DNA of 64,000 bases from Aurantiacibacter rhizosphaerae (lineage in GTDB: Bacteria > Pseudomonadota > Alphaproteobacteria > Sphingomonadales > Sphingomonadaceae): the NCBI RefSeq assembly GCF_009807005.1, contig NZ_WUBR01000001.1:744001-808000 (forward strand), read 5' to 3'. A program made the position numbers and the translations under genes. Of this stretch, positions 7,862 through 16,679 are shown piece after piece (the first letter of the stretch is position 1; each line of letters starts with the position of its first letter). The notes under the pieces are model-generated. The model ran no database searches and had not been told where the DNA came from. It saw only the letters and a program-made list of their open reading frames with translations.

Positions 7862-9748
7862 TCAGTGTTTATACGTATCTAGCCAAGCGGCGAGATATCT
7901 GAAGTATATCTGCTTTTCAAGGTTAAAGGCACCTCCGGACCCCATGAGGCACTCTTTCGCGTGCTCCACATCAATATAGCCTTCTAAACGAGCAATGAGC
8001 TCGCGAGGATCTTCGTATGGGAAGTCACACACCGACATAAACTCCTCCGTAAATTCCCAACCTAGATGTGCTTTGCCCCGACCCCACGCCACATCTTGAG
8101 AAACGAGGCCTTTCATCGCGCGGCGTAGTAGAAATTTAGGCCAACCATCACGTTCAAGCTGGTCGGCTGGCAATGACATGCAAAACTCGAGTAGCCTCCT
8201 GTCGGCATATGGGTCGCGAGGTTCGATGGCCGAGCCTGCAGCCAGTCGGTCATAACATTCTCGACCAAGCACGAGATGGGGATGAGTGAGCGCCTTGGCC
8301 CTTGCTGCGAATTCGAGAAGCCCCTCAATTTCGATATTGTCTTGCAGGAGTTCCAGCCTGAGCTCGAAGTTGCCACGGCGGGCGAGGTTGGGGTCGATCA
8401 GCGATTTGTTTCTCGATTTTTGTGCCCGGCTCTTTGCCAGTAATCTTTTTCTTGCCTTCTTCAGTGAGGCGGGCATCGAAGCGTGCCATAAGGACCGGGC
8501 CATAAGTTTTGTGGTTAAGGAAGACGCTCCCCAGAATTTCGCTTGTCCTACTGCTTCTCGGAACGCGAGGGAGCCTTTGCCTTTTTTGATGAGGTCCGTC
8601 AGGTAATTCCCCGGATCAAAAGCCAGATCTCCAGCCGCCCCATCGAGGACAACTTTCATTCCAGCATCGTTGGCTTTTTGATAAACTGCACGAAGAAGGG
8701 TCATTGACCCGTCGAAAGGTTCTGACAAACTTTCTGCCCGCTTCACGAATCGGCCGCGCTTCTGGCAAAGGTCGGACTTGTGGATGAAGTGGGAGCGCAC
8801 TCCCTTCCTTTGGCTGGAGAGCATTATATTGCTGGTTTCATTGCACTCTCCTGGATTGTCTCCGACCGCCGAAAAAGTTTGAAGGGGGCCGTCGCCATTC
8901 TTGCCCCTAATCCTGCTTGCAACAGCAACTACCGCCCCAGAGTCGATGCCTCCGGAAAGCATGGCGCCGACGAGTGGTCCTCCTCTGAGGCGGCAACTAA
9001 TTGCCTCCTCGAATACCTCCAGAAATTTTTCCACATACGCTTCATCACTCTCGAGAAATAATTCGAACTTTCTTTCAAGGCGCCAATATCGCTGAACGTG
9101 AAGGCCAGCCCTTGTTAAGACGAGGGAGTGCGCAGGGGGCAGTCTGTAAACGTTGTGGTAGAACGTTGAAGTCAGATCTACTGCACCGTTCCCAATGAAA
9201 AAATCCACGAGCCGTTCTTCGTTGACAAGCCTGCAGGCCCTCGGATTTTCGATGATGGCGGTTGGCTCGGTTGCAAAGAAGAAGTTGCGGCCGGGCTCAT
9301 GGCTGTACACCAGCTGTCGCATGCCGATGTGGTCTCTTGCGCAGAAGAGTTGCTCTTTCCTCTGGTCCCAGATGGCAAAAGCAAAATCTCCCAACAGATA
9401 ATTTGGGCAATCCTGACCCCATGTGAGGTAAGAATAAAGAAGAAGTTCCGCATCTCCGATTGCCCGATGTTCCAGTCTTAGACCGAGGCTGTCCAAGAGC
9501 TGATCGCGATTGTCGAGACGGACATCGGCAGTAATAGTACATCCTGTTTCATTGTGTGTAAGTGGAAGCCGTTCCCCAAGAGCTTCAGGCGTGGTTGCCA
9601 GCAGCGTATGGCCGAAAGCCACAGATCCATTCTGCCATAGGTTTGTCGCGTCGGGACCTCGGCCTTCGAGCGCGCGAACCATGCGACGAATTTCACCGTT
9701 TTCAATCGGCCGGCCGTCGAGTGCGGCGGTCCCACAAATCCCGCTCAT
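7862..9748 (-). CDS. Lasso peptide cyclase (asparagine synthetase-like, C protein)
   Basis: The 628-residue protein resembles class-B asparagine synthetase. It begins MSGICG: the catalytic Cys2 of true AsnB glutaminases is Ser, as in lasso cyclases, so the N-terminal domain should not release ammonia. The synthetase domain has the pyrophosphatase loop LSGGIDSG at 264-271 and DGAAGDLAFD. The enzyme activates the ring Asp/Glu by adenylation and joins it to the N-terminal amine of the core. ATG at 9748 overlaps the stop of the upstream nucleotidyltransferase gene (ATGA), indicating translational coupling. The precursor begins 61 bases downstream. Confidence 0.92.
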   Translation of the reverse strand: MSGICGTAALDGRPIENGEIRRMVRALEGRGPDATNLWQNGSVAFGHTLLATTPEALGERLPLTHNETGCTITADVRLDNRDQLLDSLGLRLEHRAIGDAELLLYSYLTWGQDCPNYLLGDFAFAIWDQRKEQLFCARDHIGMRQLVYSHEPGRNFFFATEPTAIIENPRACRLVNEERLVDFFIGNGAVDLTSTFYHNVYRLPPAHSLVLTRAGLHVQRYWRLERKFELFLESDEAYVEKFLEVFEEAISCRLRGGPLVGAMLSGGIDSGAVVAVASRIRGKNGDGPLQTFSAVGDNPGECNETSNIMLSSQRKGVRSHFIHKSDLCQKRGRFVKRAESLSEPFDGSMTLLRAVYQKANDAGMKVVLDGAAGDLAFDPGNYLTDLIKKGKGSLAFREAVGQAKFWGASSLTTKLMARSLWHASMPASLKKARKRLLAKSRAQKSRNKSLIDPNLARRGNFELRLELLQDNIEIEGLLEFAARAKALTHPHLVLGRECYDRLAAGSAIEPRDPYADRRLLEFCMSLPADQLERDGWPKFLLRRAMKGLVSQDVAWGRGKAHLGWEFTEEFMSVCDFPYEDPRELIARLEGYIDVEHAKECLMGSGGAFNLEKQIYFRYLAAWLDTYKH

Positions 9749-10944
9749 GTGGGACGCTTCTTCGGTTCTGTAGCCTTCGATCTGTCGCAAATTATAGCCG
9801 CGCCGAGTCTCCGCGCGTAGAGGAAAATCAGCGGCCAATGGCGCAGGTGCGGATATTTTTTTCGAAGATGAGAAGGGGCAGGGATCAGTCGTGCAAGGAT
9901 GTATAAAAGCTGGGCTACAAAACCAGACGTAGCTTTGAGGTTTGCTACGTTCATCTCACGCTCTCTCGTTGCGTTGAGAAAACGCATGGGAGCCGTGTTG
10001 CTATCGGCTTTGCTCAACGTCTCCATGACCTTCACGGGGACTGGAGTGTTGAGCGCGTTGGCAGTAAAGCTGAGAGCATCGGCGCAGACAGGCCCAACGC
10101 CCCTCTCACAAACCTTCCTGCATAAATTCCCCCATTCTTCTTCGCTGAACTTCCTTGCAATAAGGTCGGTATCCACCGCCCAGGAAAGGCGACCGGCACC
10201 ATACTCGTACCTGTCGATGGAAAAATACCCGCTTCGTGCGTGAATTGCTCGGTTTATTGAACGATGGATTAAGGCCGTGATCAAATCGGGACGTTGGGCA
10301 TTCTCCGATAAATCTGCCAATGGCACCGACATGTCGATCACCTCATCGACAGCAAGCACTGATTTTAGAGCGACAGAATTTGTCACTTCCCAATGCAGAT
10401 CGATGTTGTGTGCAAAACCAGCTGGATCCCTGTATTGCCAGATTTCCTGATAGTGCATTGGTCCAAAAGGGCCAGGGGCCCCGTCCGGACGATTCCAGCC
10501 AAGATCGCTTAAGATATTCCGGGCAACGTCGACGGCCTTCTCGCGGATTAGAAGATCGCTGTCTCCGCGGAATCGAAGTGCCGGGTTGTCGTAAACTGAA
10601 TACGCCAGCGCGGTGCCTTTGAGCAGCACCGAGGCTATGCCAGCATCATGCAGCGTCTCGACCAGATCCGAGACGAGGAACTTGTGCCGCAACTCCCACA
10701 TAGCATGAGCTACGGTCTCATTACGCATGGCAGACAGTATTGGTTCGGGCCAGTCACTGAGCAGCGCTCTCTGCTCAAGCAGCAGGCCCGCGACACCATG
10801 GTAAATCAGCCTTCGACGCGCGGCCTCAAGCCTCTCCTGACATCTCCAGTCATTGGGCCAAGACGCCGTTTCTCGTCGCAGCGGCGCGGCAAAGGTGTCG
10901 TCAAGAACTTGGGCTTCGATCACCGAGAGATTAAAAGCAGGCAT
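9745..10944 (-). CDS. Nucleotidyltransferase-fold protein (NTP_transf_5 type), lasso tailoring candidate
   Basis: The roughly 399-residue protein carries the signature of the uncharacterised nucleotidyltransferase family: SVLLKGTALAYSVY followed by LRFRGDSDLLI, the KG and G-D-x-D elements of the polymerase-beta fold. Homologues sit in pseudomycoidin-type lasso loci together with an HPr-kinase-like gene and act on the phosphorylated peptide. It is the first gene of the operon and overlaps the cyclase start by 4 bases. The start is unclear: ATG at 10944 has no good ribosome site, and TTG at 10959 is an alternative. Confidence 0.8.
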   Translation of the reverse strand: MPAFNLSVIEAQVLDDTFAAPLRRETASWPNDWRCQERLEAARRRLIYHGVAGLLLEQRALLSDWPEPILSAMRNETVAHAMWELRHKFLVSDLVETLHDAGIASVLLKGTALAYSVYDNPALRFRGDSDLLIREKAVDVARNILSDLGWNRPDGAPGPFGPMHYQEIWQYRDPAGFAHNIDLHWEVTNSVALKSVLAVDEVIDMSVPLADLSENAQRPDLITALIHRSINRAIHARSGYFSIDRYEYGAGRLSWAVDTDLIARKFSEEEWGNLCRKVCERGVGPVCADALSFTANALNTPVPVKVMETLSKADSNTAPMRFLNATREREMNVANLKATSGFVAQLLYILARLIPAPSHLRKKYPHLRHWPLIFLYARRLGAAIICDRSKATEPKKRPT

Positions 10945-10959
10945 TTGGTTGACAATCAA

Positions 10960-11362
10960 TCACACAACACTTGCCTCAGATGAAAGAATCTGGTCATTGT
11001 GCACAGCAACAAAGCGCTGAAGGGGCGCCAAGTTCGAACCTGTGCGGAAGCGATTCCTGCGCGGTGCGGTAGCTATAGAGTTCCATGAAGCTGCGCGAAA
11101 AGCCCCATCATTCGGCTATCGAAATCCGCCCAGGGAGAGGTGTCTCCGCGTTCTCAAGGGGGCAGGAAATGGTCCGCGGAAGCGAAACGCATGGGCGAAT
11201 GCCCGCCCGCAGGCCCGAGGATACCGCAGCACGGAGGCGTCGCGAACAGCATGTCCAGCAATCGACGTTATCACGCGTGGGTCGAAAACATGCGAAACTT
11301 TAAAGAGCGGCGGAGTGCGGCGGTAAGGTTAGGCGAGATCTTTAGGAACGAGGGGAGGCGGC
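10960..11362. other. Gene-poor stretch upstream of the lasso operon
   Basis: About 400 bases lie between the divergent lasso operon and the dehydrogenase remnant. The lasso promoter should lie near 10960-11040, but I see no clear -35/-10 pair. On the plus strand around 11140-11310 a frame reads GRKWSAEAKR and later SSNRRYHAWVENMRN, which faintly resembles an IS66/IS3-type orfA helix-turn-helix (RRWS-EEK-R, then R-x-x-W). It is broken in several frames, so a decayed transposase is only a suggestion. Confidence 0.35.
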
Positions 11363-12315
11363 GTGAGTAAAGCAGGCGACCTTCTAGCGAAGATTGAGGC
11401 GCGGGAAGCTTTCATTGGAGTGATTAGGCTTGGCTATGTTGGCTTTACCCTTGTGCCTCACGCTTGTCGTGGTTGGCATCAATGTGATTGGTTTTGATAT
11501 CGATCCCGACAAGATTGGAGCGCTCTTGCAAGGGGGGGGTATCTTCGGCAATTCCCAAGAGAGCGTATCAGTGATGTCATCACTTCGGGAGTGTTTGCCG
11601 CCACCCACGACATGGCTAGGCTCGCCGAGCCGCACGTGAACACCGTTTGTGTCCCGGCCCCATTCATCAAACATCGCGAACCCGATCTATCTTATGTCCT
11701 AGGAACGGCCCAGACGATAAGCCGCAGGTTGCGGCAAGGGCAGCCTGTTATTTTGGAAAGCACGACTTTCCCAAGGGCGACAGTGAAAGTCCTGAAGCCG
11801 ATCTTGTCCGAAAGCTAGTTTAGGGCAGGAGGAGATTTTTTTTAGGCGTATTCACCCGGACGCGGAGATTTTGGGAATCTAGAGCATACGACCTTTACGA
11901 CATCCAAGGTCATAGGCGCGGACGATCCAGCCGGCCGCGCTTTGGCGCGGGCTGTCTATGAAAGTCACCGGGGGCATTACTGTCCCTGTGGAATCGTCAG
12001 CGACGGCCAAAGTGGTCAGAATCACCGAGAACAAAATCACCGAGAACAAAATCACCGAGAACAAAATCACTGAGAACAATTTTCGAGCCGTAAACACCGC
12101 GCTCGTCAATGAGTTGAAGGTCATCTTTTCAAATATGGGTATAAGCATCTGGGAAGTCATAGACACGGCGAAAACCAAGCCTTTCGGCTTTCTGACCTTT
12201 GATCCCCGGCCAGGTCTCGGCGGACATTGTATTCGTATTGATCCGTTTTATCTGACATGGAAAGCTAAGGAGCACGGGTTCGCCACTCGATTCATCGAAC
12301 TGGCTGGGCCAAGAC
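11363..12315 (+). pseudogene. Nucleotide-sugar dehydrogenase (UDP-GlcNAc dehydrogenase-like), frameshifted and truncated
   Basis: GTG at 11363 after AGGGGAGG opens a frame reading LAKIEAREAFIGVIRLGYVG, the Rossmann start of UDP-N-acetylglucosamine/UDP-glucose dehydrogenases. The match jumps frame to NVIGFDIDPDKIGALL and again, after a G7 run near 11534, to FPRERISDVI and KHREPDLSYVLGTAQ, ending at TAG 11816. Later pieces are [15 protein letters not shown] and [25 protein letters not shown], then [10 protein letters not shown] to about 12300. The catalytic Cys of GGHC is kept, but the C-terminal domain is missing. It would have supplied a uronic-acid sugar; it is almost certainly dead. Confidence 0.85.
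12021..12080 (+). repeat. 15-bp tandem repeat, four copies, inside the dehydrogenase remnant
   Basis: The unit ATCACCGAGAACAAA occurs three times exactly (12021, 12036, 12051) and a fourth time with two changes (12066-12080). It encodes ITENK repeated in frame. Normal family members have this ITEN motif once, so three extra units were added, probably by replication slippage. Confidence 0.97.
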
Positions 12316-12482
12316 AGCGCGGTCCAAGCGCGGTCCAAGCCAGCCCCGCCCGTGCGCAGGTGTGGCGCGTGTCGACAACCGGCTTCGTGGACGTTGCCAA
12401 ACTTCGATTAGCCGTCAAACCGGTTGGCCAGAGCGAATTCGATAACGACAATCTCGGCACTCACATTAGCGTGAATTACTAA

Positions 12483-14315
12483 TTGGAAAAATTGAGCAAA
12501 GCATGGGCGATTCTGACCCCGCGCGAACGGCGCCAAGCTTGGGTTGTGCTGGTCGTGGTGATTGTCTCCGCGATGGCGTCGGCCGCGATGGTCGCATCCG
12601 TCTTCCCTTTTCTTTCCGTGCTTGCACAGCCGAACGAAGTTGAAAAAAGCACAGCTCTCTCATGGGCTTATGGCGCATATGGGTTTACCGACGAGTACAA
12701 TTTTCTAATCGCTTTGGGAGCAGCCTCTTTTGTCGTTATTGTTGTGGGAAACCTGCTCCAGATTGCGCGCGTTTATGTTATCGCGCGTTATACCGCGATG
12801 CGCACCCACGCGATTAGCTTGCGATTGTTATCCGCTTATTTAGCGCAGCCCTACGAATACTTCATAGATCATCATTCAAGCGAAATGAGCGCTAAGGTCC
12901 TCGACGAGGCTCATCGCGTCGTCGCGTTGTTCTTACGACCCATTCTCGAAGTCATTTCCGCCGGTCTCACGATTTTTGCGGTCTTTATCCTTTTGGTGAT
13001 TGTTAATCCCACGATTGCATTCGTCGCATTGTTTTTCATCGGCTCGCTCTATACAGGGGTTTTTACCTTTTCGAGGCGCGCAGTGGCTCGGATGGGGCAA
13101 GAGCGCGCTGAAGCCAATCATGAGCGCTATCGCAACACAAGCGAGGCGCTGGGAGCTATAAAGGATATCAAACTGCTTGGCTGTGAAGGCGAATTTCTTG
13201 GGCGCTTCAGCGCCGCTTCGCACCGGATGGCGGTGACGCAATCCACTGTCAGTGTCTTAGGCCAAACTCCTCTTTACGTAATTCAGACCGTTGGCCTCGG
13301 CGGGGTCATTGCGCTGTGCTTGGTGATGATTAACCGCGAGGCCTACATGTCTGGAACAGCACTCACGAACTTGGTGCCTGTGCTTGGCGTGTTCGCTTTT
13401 GGTGCGCAGCGCCTGATGCCCGAGCTTTCGCGGGCCTATCAAAACCTCACACAGATCAATTACGGCGGCCCAGCTCTTAATTTAGTTTACAACGATGTCG
13501 TCAAAATGCCTCCGCCTGAACATCCGGGTGTTGCAGCGAAAGACGGCTTTGACTTCGACGCCCCGTTGCGCGTGGAGCGTGTGACTTATCACTACCCTTC
13601 GGCGGAGCGACCAAGTCTCAGGGATATCAATATCGACATATCGGCAGGGCAGCGCATTGGGATCGTCGGGGCGACAGGGGCGGGCAAGACCACTTTGGTG
13701 GACATCGTTCTGGGCCTGCTTCAGCCGACCCATGGCACCTTGTCTGTGGGCGATAAGCCAATTGGCCCAGGCGATATCCGGCAATGGCAACGCAATGTGG
13801 GTTACGTTCCGCAGGAGATTTTTCTCACTGATGCAAGCGTGGCGGAGAATATAGCATTTGGGGTTCCTAAAGAACAGATTGATCTCGATCGGGTGCGCCA
13901 TGTCTCTCAGATTGCTAAAATCGATGCCTTCGTCATGAGCGATTTGCCCAGTGGCTATGAAACCTCAATCGGTGAAAAAGGCGTGCGACTTTCGGGAGGG
14001 CAGCGCCAGAGACTTGGCATCGCTCGGGCCCTTTATCGGGACCCGCATCTCATCGTTTTTGACGAAGCGACCAGCGCACTCGACAACCTCACCGAAAAAG
14101 AAGTCATGTCCGCGATCGATGCTCTGCCCGGTGACAAAGCAGTGGTGCTTATTGCGCACCGTCTGAGCACTGTGGAGCGGTGCGACAAAATCGCGCTACT
14201 CGACGCTGGGCGGATTGTCGGATACGCGTCTTGGGCTGAATTGCTGGTACAGAGCGATGCGTTCAAGCGAATGGTGGAAGCGACGTCATCCCGACTGGAA
14301 GTCGACCTGAGCTGA
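12483..14315 (+). CDS. ABC transporter of the PglK flippase type
   Basis: The 610-residue half-transporter has N-terminal membrane helices (residues ~20-310) starting with TPRERRQAWVVLVVV and VFPFLSVLAQP, a layout typical of PglK, the ATP-driven flippase for lipid-linked oligosaccharides. The ATPase domain shows Walker A GATGAGKTT, YVPQEIF, LSGGQRQRLGIARAL, LIVFDEATSALDN and AHRLSTV. No Wzx-type flippase was seen, so this protein is the best candidate for moving the repeat unit across the membrane. The start is TTG at 12483, just after a stop. Confidence 0.88.
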   Translation: MEKLSKAWAILTPRERRQAWVVLVVVIVSAMASAAMVASVFPFLSVLAQPNEVEKSTALSWAYGAYGFTDEYNFLIALGAASFVVIVVGNLLQIARVYVIARYTAMRTHAISLRLLSAYLAQPYEYFIDHHSSEMSAKVLDEAHRVVALFLRPILEVISAGLTIFAVFILLVIVNPTIAFVALFFIGSLYTGVFTFSRRAVARMGQERAEANHERYRNTSEALGAIKDIKLLGCEGEFLGRFSAASHRMAVTQSTVSVLGQTPLYVIQTVGLGGVIALCLVMINREAYMSGTALTNLVPVLGVFAFGAQRLMPELSRAYQNLTQINYGGPALNLVYNDVVKMPPPEHPGVAAKDGFDFDAPLRVERVTYHYPSAERPSLRDINIDISAGQRIGIVGATGAGKTTLVDIVLGLLQPTHGTLSVGDKPIGPGDIRQWQRNVGYVPQEIFLTDASVAENIAFGVPKEQIDLDRVRHVSQIAKIDAFVMSDLPSGYETSIGEKGVRLSGGQRQRLGIARALYRDPHLIVFDEATSALDNLTEKEVMSAIDALPGDKAVVLIAHRLSTVERCDKIALLDAGRIVGYASWAELLVQSDAFKRMVEATSSRLEVDLS

Positions 14316-14381
14316 GGCCTTCCTAAGTGGGCAACGCAGCGAATCGGGCGGACTCAACTTCAGCAAAAAATTGGTGTAAAA

Positions 14382-15743
14382 ATGGATATAATCACGGCAA
14401 ACCATACGGCAGCGAACCAGATTGCCGCTCGCCAAGCTGGGCGTGTCCTGTTTATATCTGATATAGACGCACGGCTAAATCTGCCTCAGGGGCGATCCTA
14501 TCAGCACACCAATCGGCAAATGGGCCGAAATACAGGCAATTTGCTGTTCACCCACGCGATCCAGTCTTATCTTGCACGGGCTGGCATCGAGTACGACATT
14601 GTATCTCCTCCGCGTGAGAGAGCTTTAGATATCGATTTTGGGCGTTACAGCCATTGCATCATTAATGTGGCGAATTGGCTTTCAGTAGAATTGAAAGACT
14701 ATCTCGTCAGGTTTGCCATGTCGCTGAGCGAGGCTAGCATCCCGATCTATTGCGTTGGACTGGGTGCGCAGGCTGAACGCGGCGATGAACCTACTTTCGT
14801 CGAACGGATCCGGCGCGAGGCGTCTGTCTTTATCGACACCGTGTTGAAAAGCGGAGGTGCCATTGGTCTTCGCGGTCAGTTCACAGCCGACTGCTTCGAT
14901 GTTCTAGGCTATTCCGGGGAATATACCGTCACCGGGTGCCCATCGATGTTTCAGTTTCACTCAAGTCTGCAGATCGAAAAACCCGCGCTCGAACCGTCCG
15001 AACTCAAGCCACTTTTGAATGGAATGAAGCAACTTCGCGACACCGAACTGGTTCGCGACTTCCGGGGCTATTACGGCGCCACGTATGTGTGCCAAGATAC
15101 CCTGATGCGCTTCTTAGCTTTCTATTCGGAACTTGAACGTAAGAACCGTCTCGATCTGCTCGCCTGGCCTGAGGACGTGCTCGAGATCATCAGGAATCGG
15201 CAAGCTCGGATATTCTTCACGCTGTCCGAATGGATCTCATTCATCCGCAGAGAGCAGTTCAATTATTCGTTCGGAGGCCGGATCCACGGCAACATCGCAG
15301 CGATCCTATCCGGCGTGCCAGCCACCGTTTCGGTGATCGACAGCCGCACGCGCGAGCTTGCTGACTTTTTCCAAATACCGACCTCGCAGAGATCGCCTTG
15401 GCAGGCCGGAGACACACTATTTGCCGAATACGAGCAGGCGGATTTTGAGCCTTTTAACAAGCGCTTTACGTCTGCGCGACAGAATTTCGCGGATTTTATT
15501 GAACGCCACGGGATTCCGTTTGAGCTTCCCACTAACACTAATCCGATTGGCTATGCATTTCTTAACGAAGCCGGGGGAAAAGGAGGCGGTGCATCGGACC
15601 CGCCGGAGGCGGATCGCCTTGATTCCGACCTTATCGAACTTGTCGATCGTTATCGCGATTTCGAACCTGTCACAATAATTGAGTGTATTCTTGATCGTAG
15701 AGCTCAGTTTGGCATCTTTAGCCGCTTATCAGGGCATGCTTGA
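14382..15743 (+). CDS. Polysaccharide pyruvyl transferase family protein
   Basis: The 453-residue protein resembles the PS_pyruv_trans family, which adds a pyruvate ketal to sugars of extracellular polysaccharides using phosphoenolpyruvate. Visible family elements are CIINVANWLSVELKDYLVRF, IPIYCVGLGAQAERG, GGAIGLRGQFTADCFDVLGY with VTGCPSMF, and SFGGRIHGNIAAILSGVPATV near the C-terminal third. The last ~60 residues look poorly conserved. The gene follows the flippase by 66 bases on the same strand. Confidence 0.82.
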   Translation: MDIITANHTAANQIAARQAGRVLFISDIDARLNLPQGRSYQHTNRQMGRNTGNLLFTHAIQSYLARAGIEYDIVSPPRERALDIDFGRYSHCIINVANWLSVELKDYLVRFAMSLSEASIPIYCVGLGAQAERGDEPTFVERIRREASVFIDTVLKSGGAIGLRGQFTADCFDVLGYSGEYTVTGCPSMFQFHSSLQIEKPALEPSELKPLLNGMKQLRDTELVRDFRGYYGATYVCQDTLMRFLAFYSELERKNRLDLLAWPEDVLEIIRNRQARIFFTLSEWISFIRREQFNYSFGGRIHGNIAAILSGVPATVSVIDSRTRELADFFQIPTSQRSPWQAGDTLFAEYEQADFEPFNKRFTSARQNFADFIERHGIPFELPTNTNPIGYAFLNEAGGKGGGASDPPEADRLDSDLIELVDRYRDFEPVTIIECILDRRAQFGIFSRLSGHA

Positions 15744-15833
15744 GAACTTTCCTGCCACATACTAGCCCAATAATTACCTCGCGACTCGCACTTTGTTGCA
15801 GGCCGCCAAATAACATTGCAATTGGAGAGTTCA

Positions 15834-16631
15834 GTGCTCAAAAGGATCGCCGGCATTCGCAATTCACGAAAGCCCAAGATGATGGTTCCCAAGTCCCGAA
15901 ATGCGGTTGAGACCGATCTCGGGACTTGGTGGTACCCTCAACTTGGGGGGCCCGAAAGCCTTCTCGCCTATGCGCGCTCCATCGATGCGGTGAAGCTTTG
16001 CCGCGAACTCTTCGACACTCTGAGCGAAGATAAATACCTTCTTTATGTTAAGGAATTTTACGATCAAGGACGAGCGCTTTGGGGCGACAGTTGGGTCTTC
16101 CACGATATCAACACCGTCCTGTTGAGCGCGGCCCTGTCCATGAAGCCTGAGAGCTATATGGAAATCGGCGTGCGCCGCGCCCGCAGCGCTGCGATGGTTC
16201 TCTCTCAACAGCCCGACTGCGCGTTTAGCGCATTCGATATGTGGATCCCGGAATATGCGGGTATGGAAAATCCCGGTCCAGACTTCGTGAAAGCAGAGTT
16301 GGATCGGCTGGGCCATCGCGGACCTCGCGAGTTTATCGACGGCAATTCGCTGGAAACGGTCCCGCGTTATTTTGCGGAAAACCCGGATCGTTTTTTCGAT
16401 ATTATCACCGTTGATGGGGACCATTCGATTGCTGGTGCAAGAGCGGATCTAGTAAACGTCAAAGAACGCGTGAAGATCGGCGGATTGTTGGTCTTCGATG
16501 ACACCGCTAACCAAGGGCATGCGGGTCTGGGCGATGTGTGGGATGAAACAATCGCGGGAGATCCTCGCTTTACGTCCTTTGTGTTCAATGAAGTCGGTTT
16601 TGGTATCGGCATTGCGACGCGTAAATTCTGA
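15834..16631 (+). CDS. Class I SAM-dependent methyltransferase-like protein
   Basis: About 265 residues. The region ESYMEIGVRRARSAAMVLSQQ is the AdoMet-binding first strand and loop of the Methyltransf_24 type, with FSAFDMW, DIITVDGDHSIAGARADL and GGLLVFDDT further on. Such proteins lie among surface-polysaccharide genes and are thought to O-methylate sugars; the substrate is unknown. GTG at 15834 is preferred, with GGAGAG six bases before it; TTG at 15816 is an alternative. Confidence 0.75.
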   Translation: MLKRIAGIRNSRKPKMMVPKSRNAVETDLGTWWYPQLGGPESLLAYARSIDAVKLCRELFDTLSEDKYLLYVKEFYDQGRALWGDSWVFHDINTVLLSAALSMKPESYMEIGVRRARSAAMVLSQQPDCAFSAFDMWIPEYAGMENPGPDFVKAELDRLGHRGPREFIDGNSLETVPRYFAENPDRFFDIITVDGDHSIAGARADLVNVKERVKIGGLLVFDDTANQGHAGLGDVWDETIAGDPRFTSFVFNEVGFGIGIATRKF

Positions 16632-16679
16632 CTTCGTGATGCTGGTATTACCTTGTCAACCAATCGAGGTGAAACGCAC

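Noticed and set aside
10945-12482. An ops or JUMPstart element for the RfaH-like factor.
   Set aside because: GGCGGTA-like strings occur (near 11318) but without the flanking context of a known element, and sphingomonad versions are not known to me.
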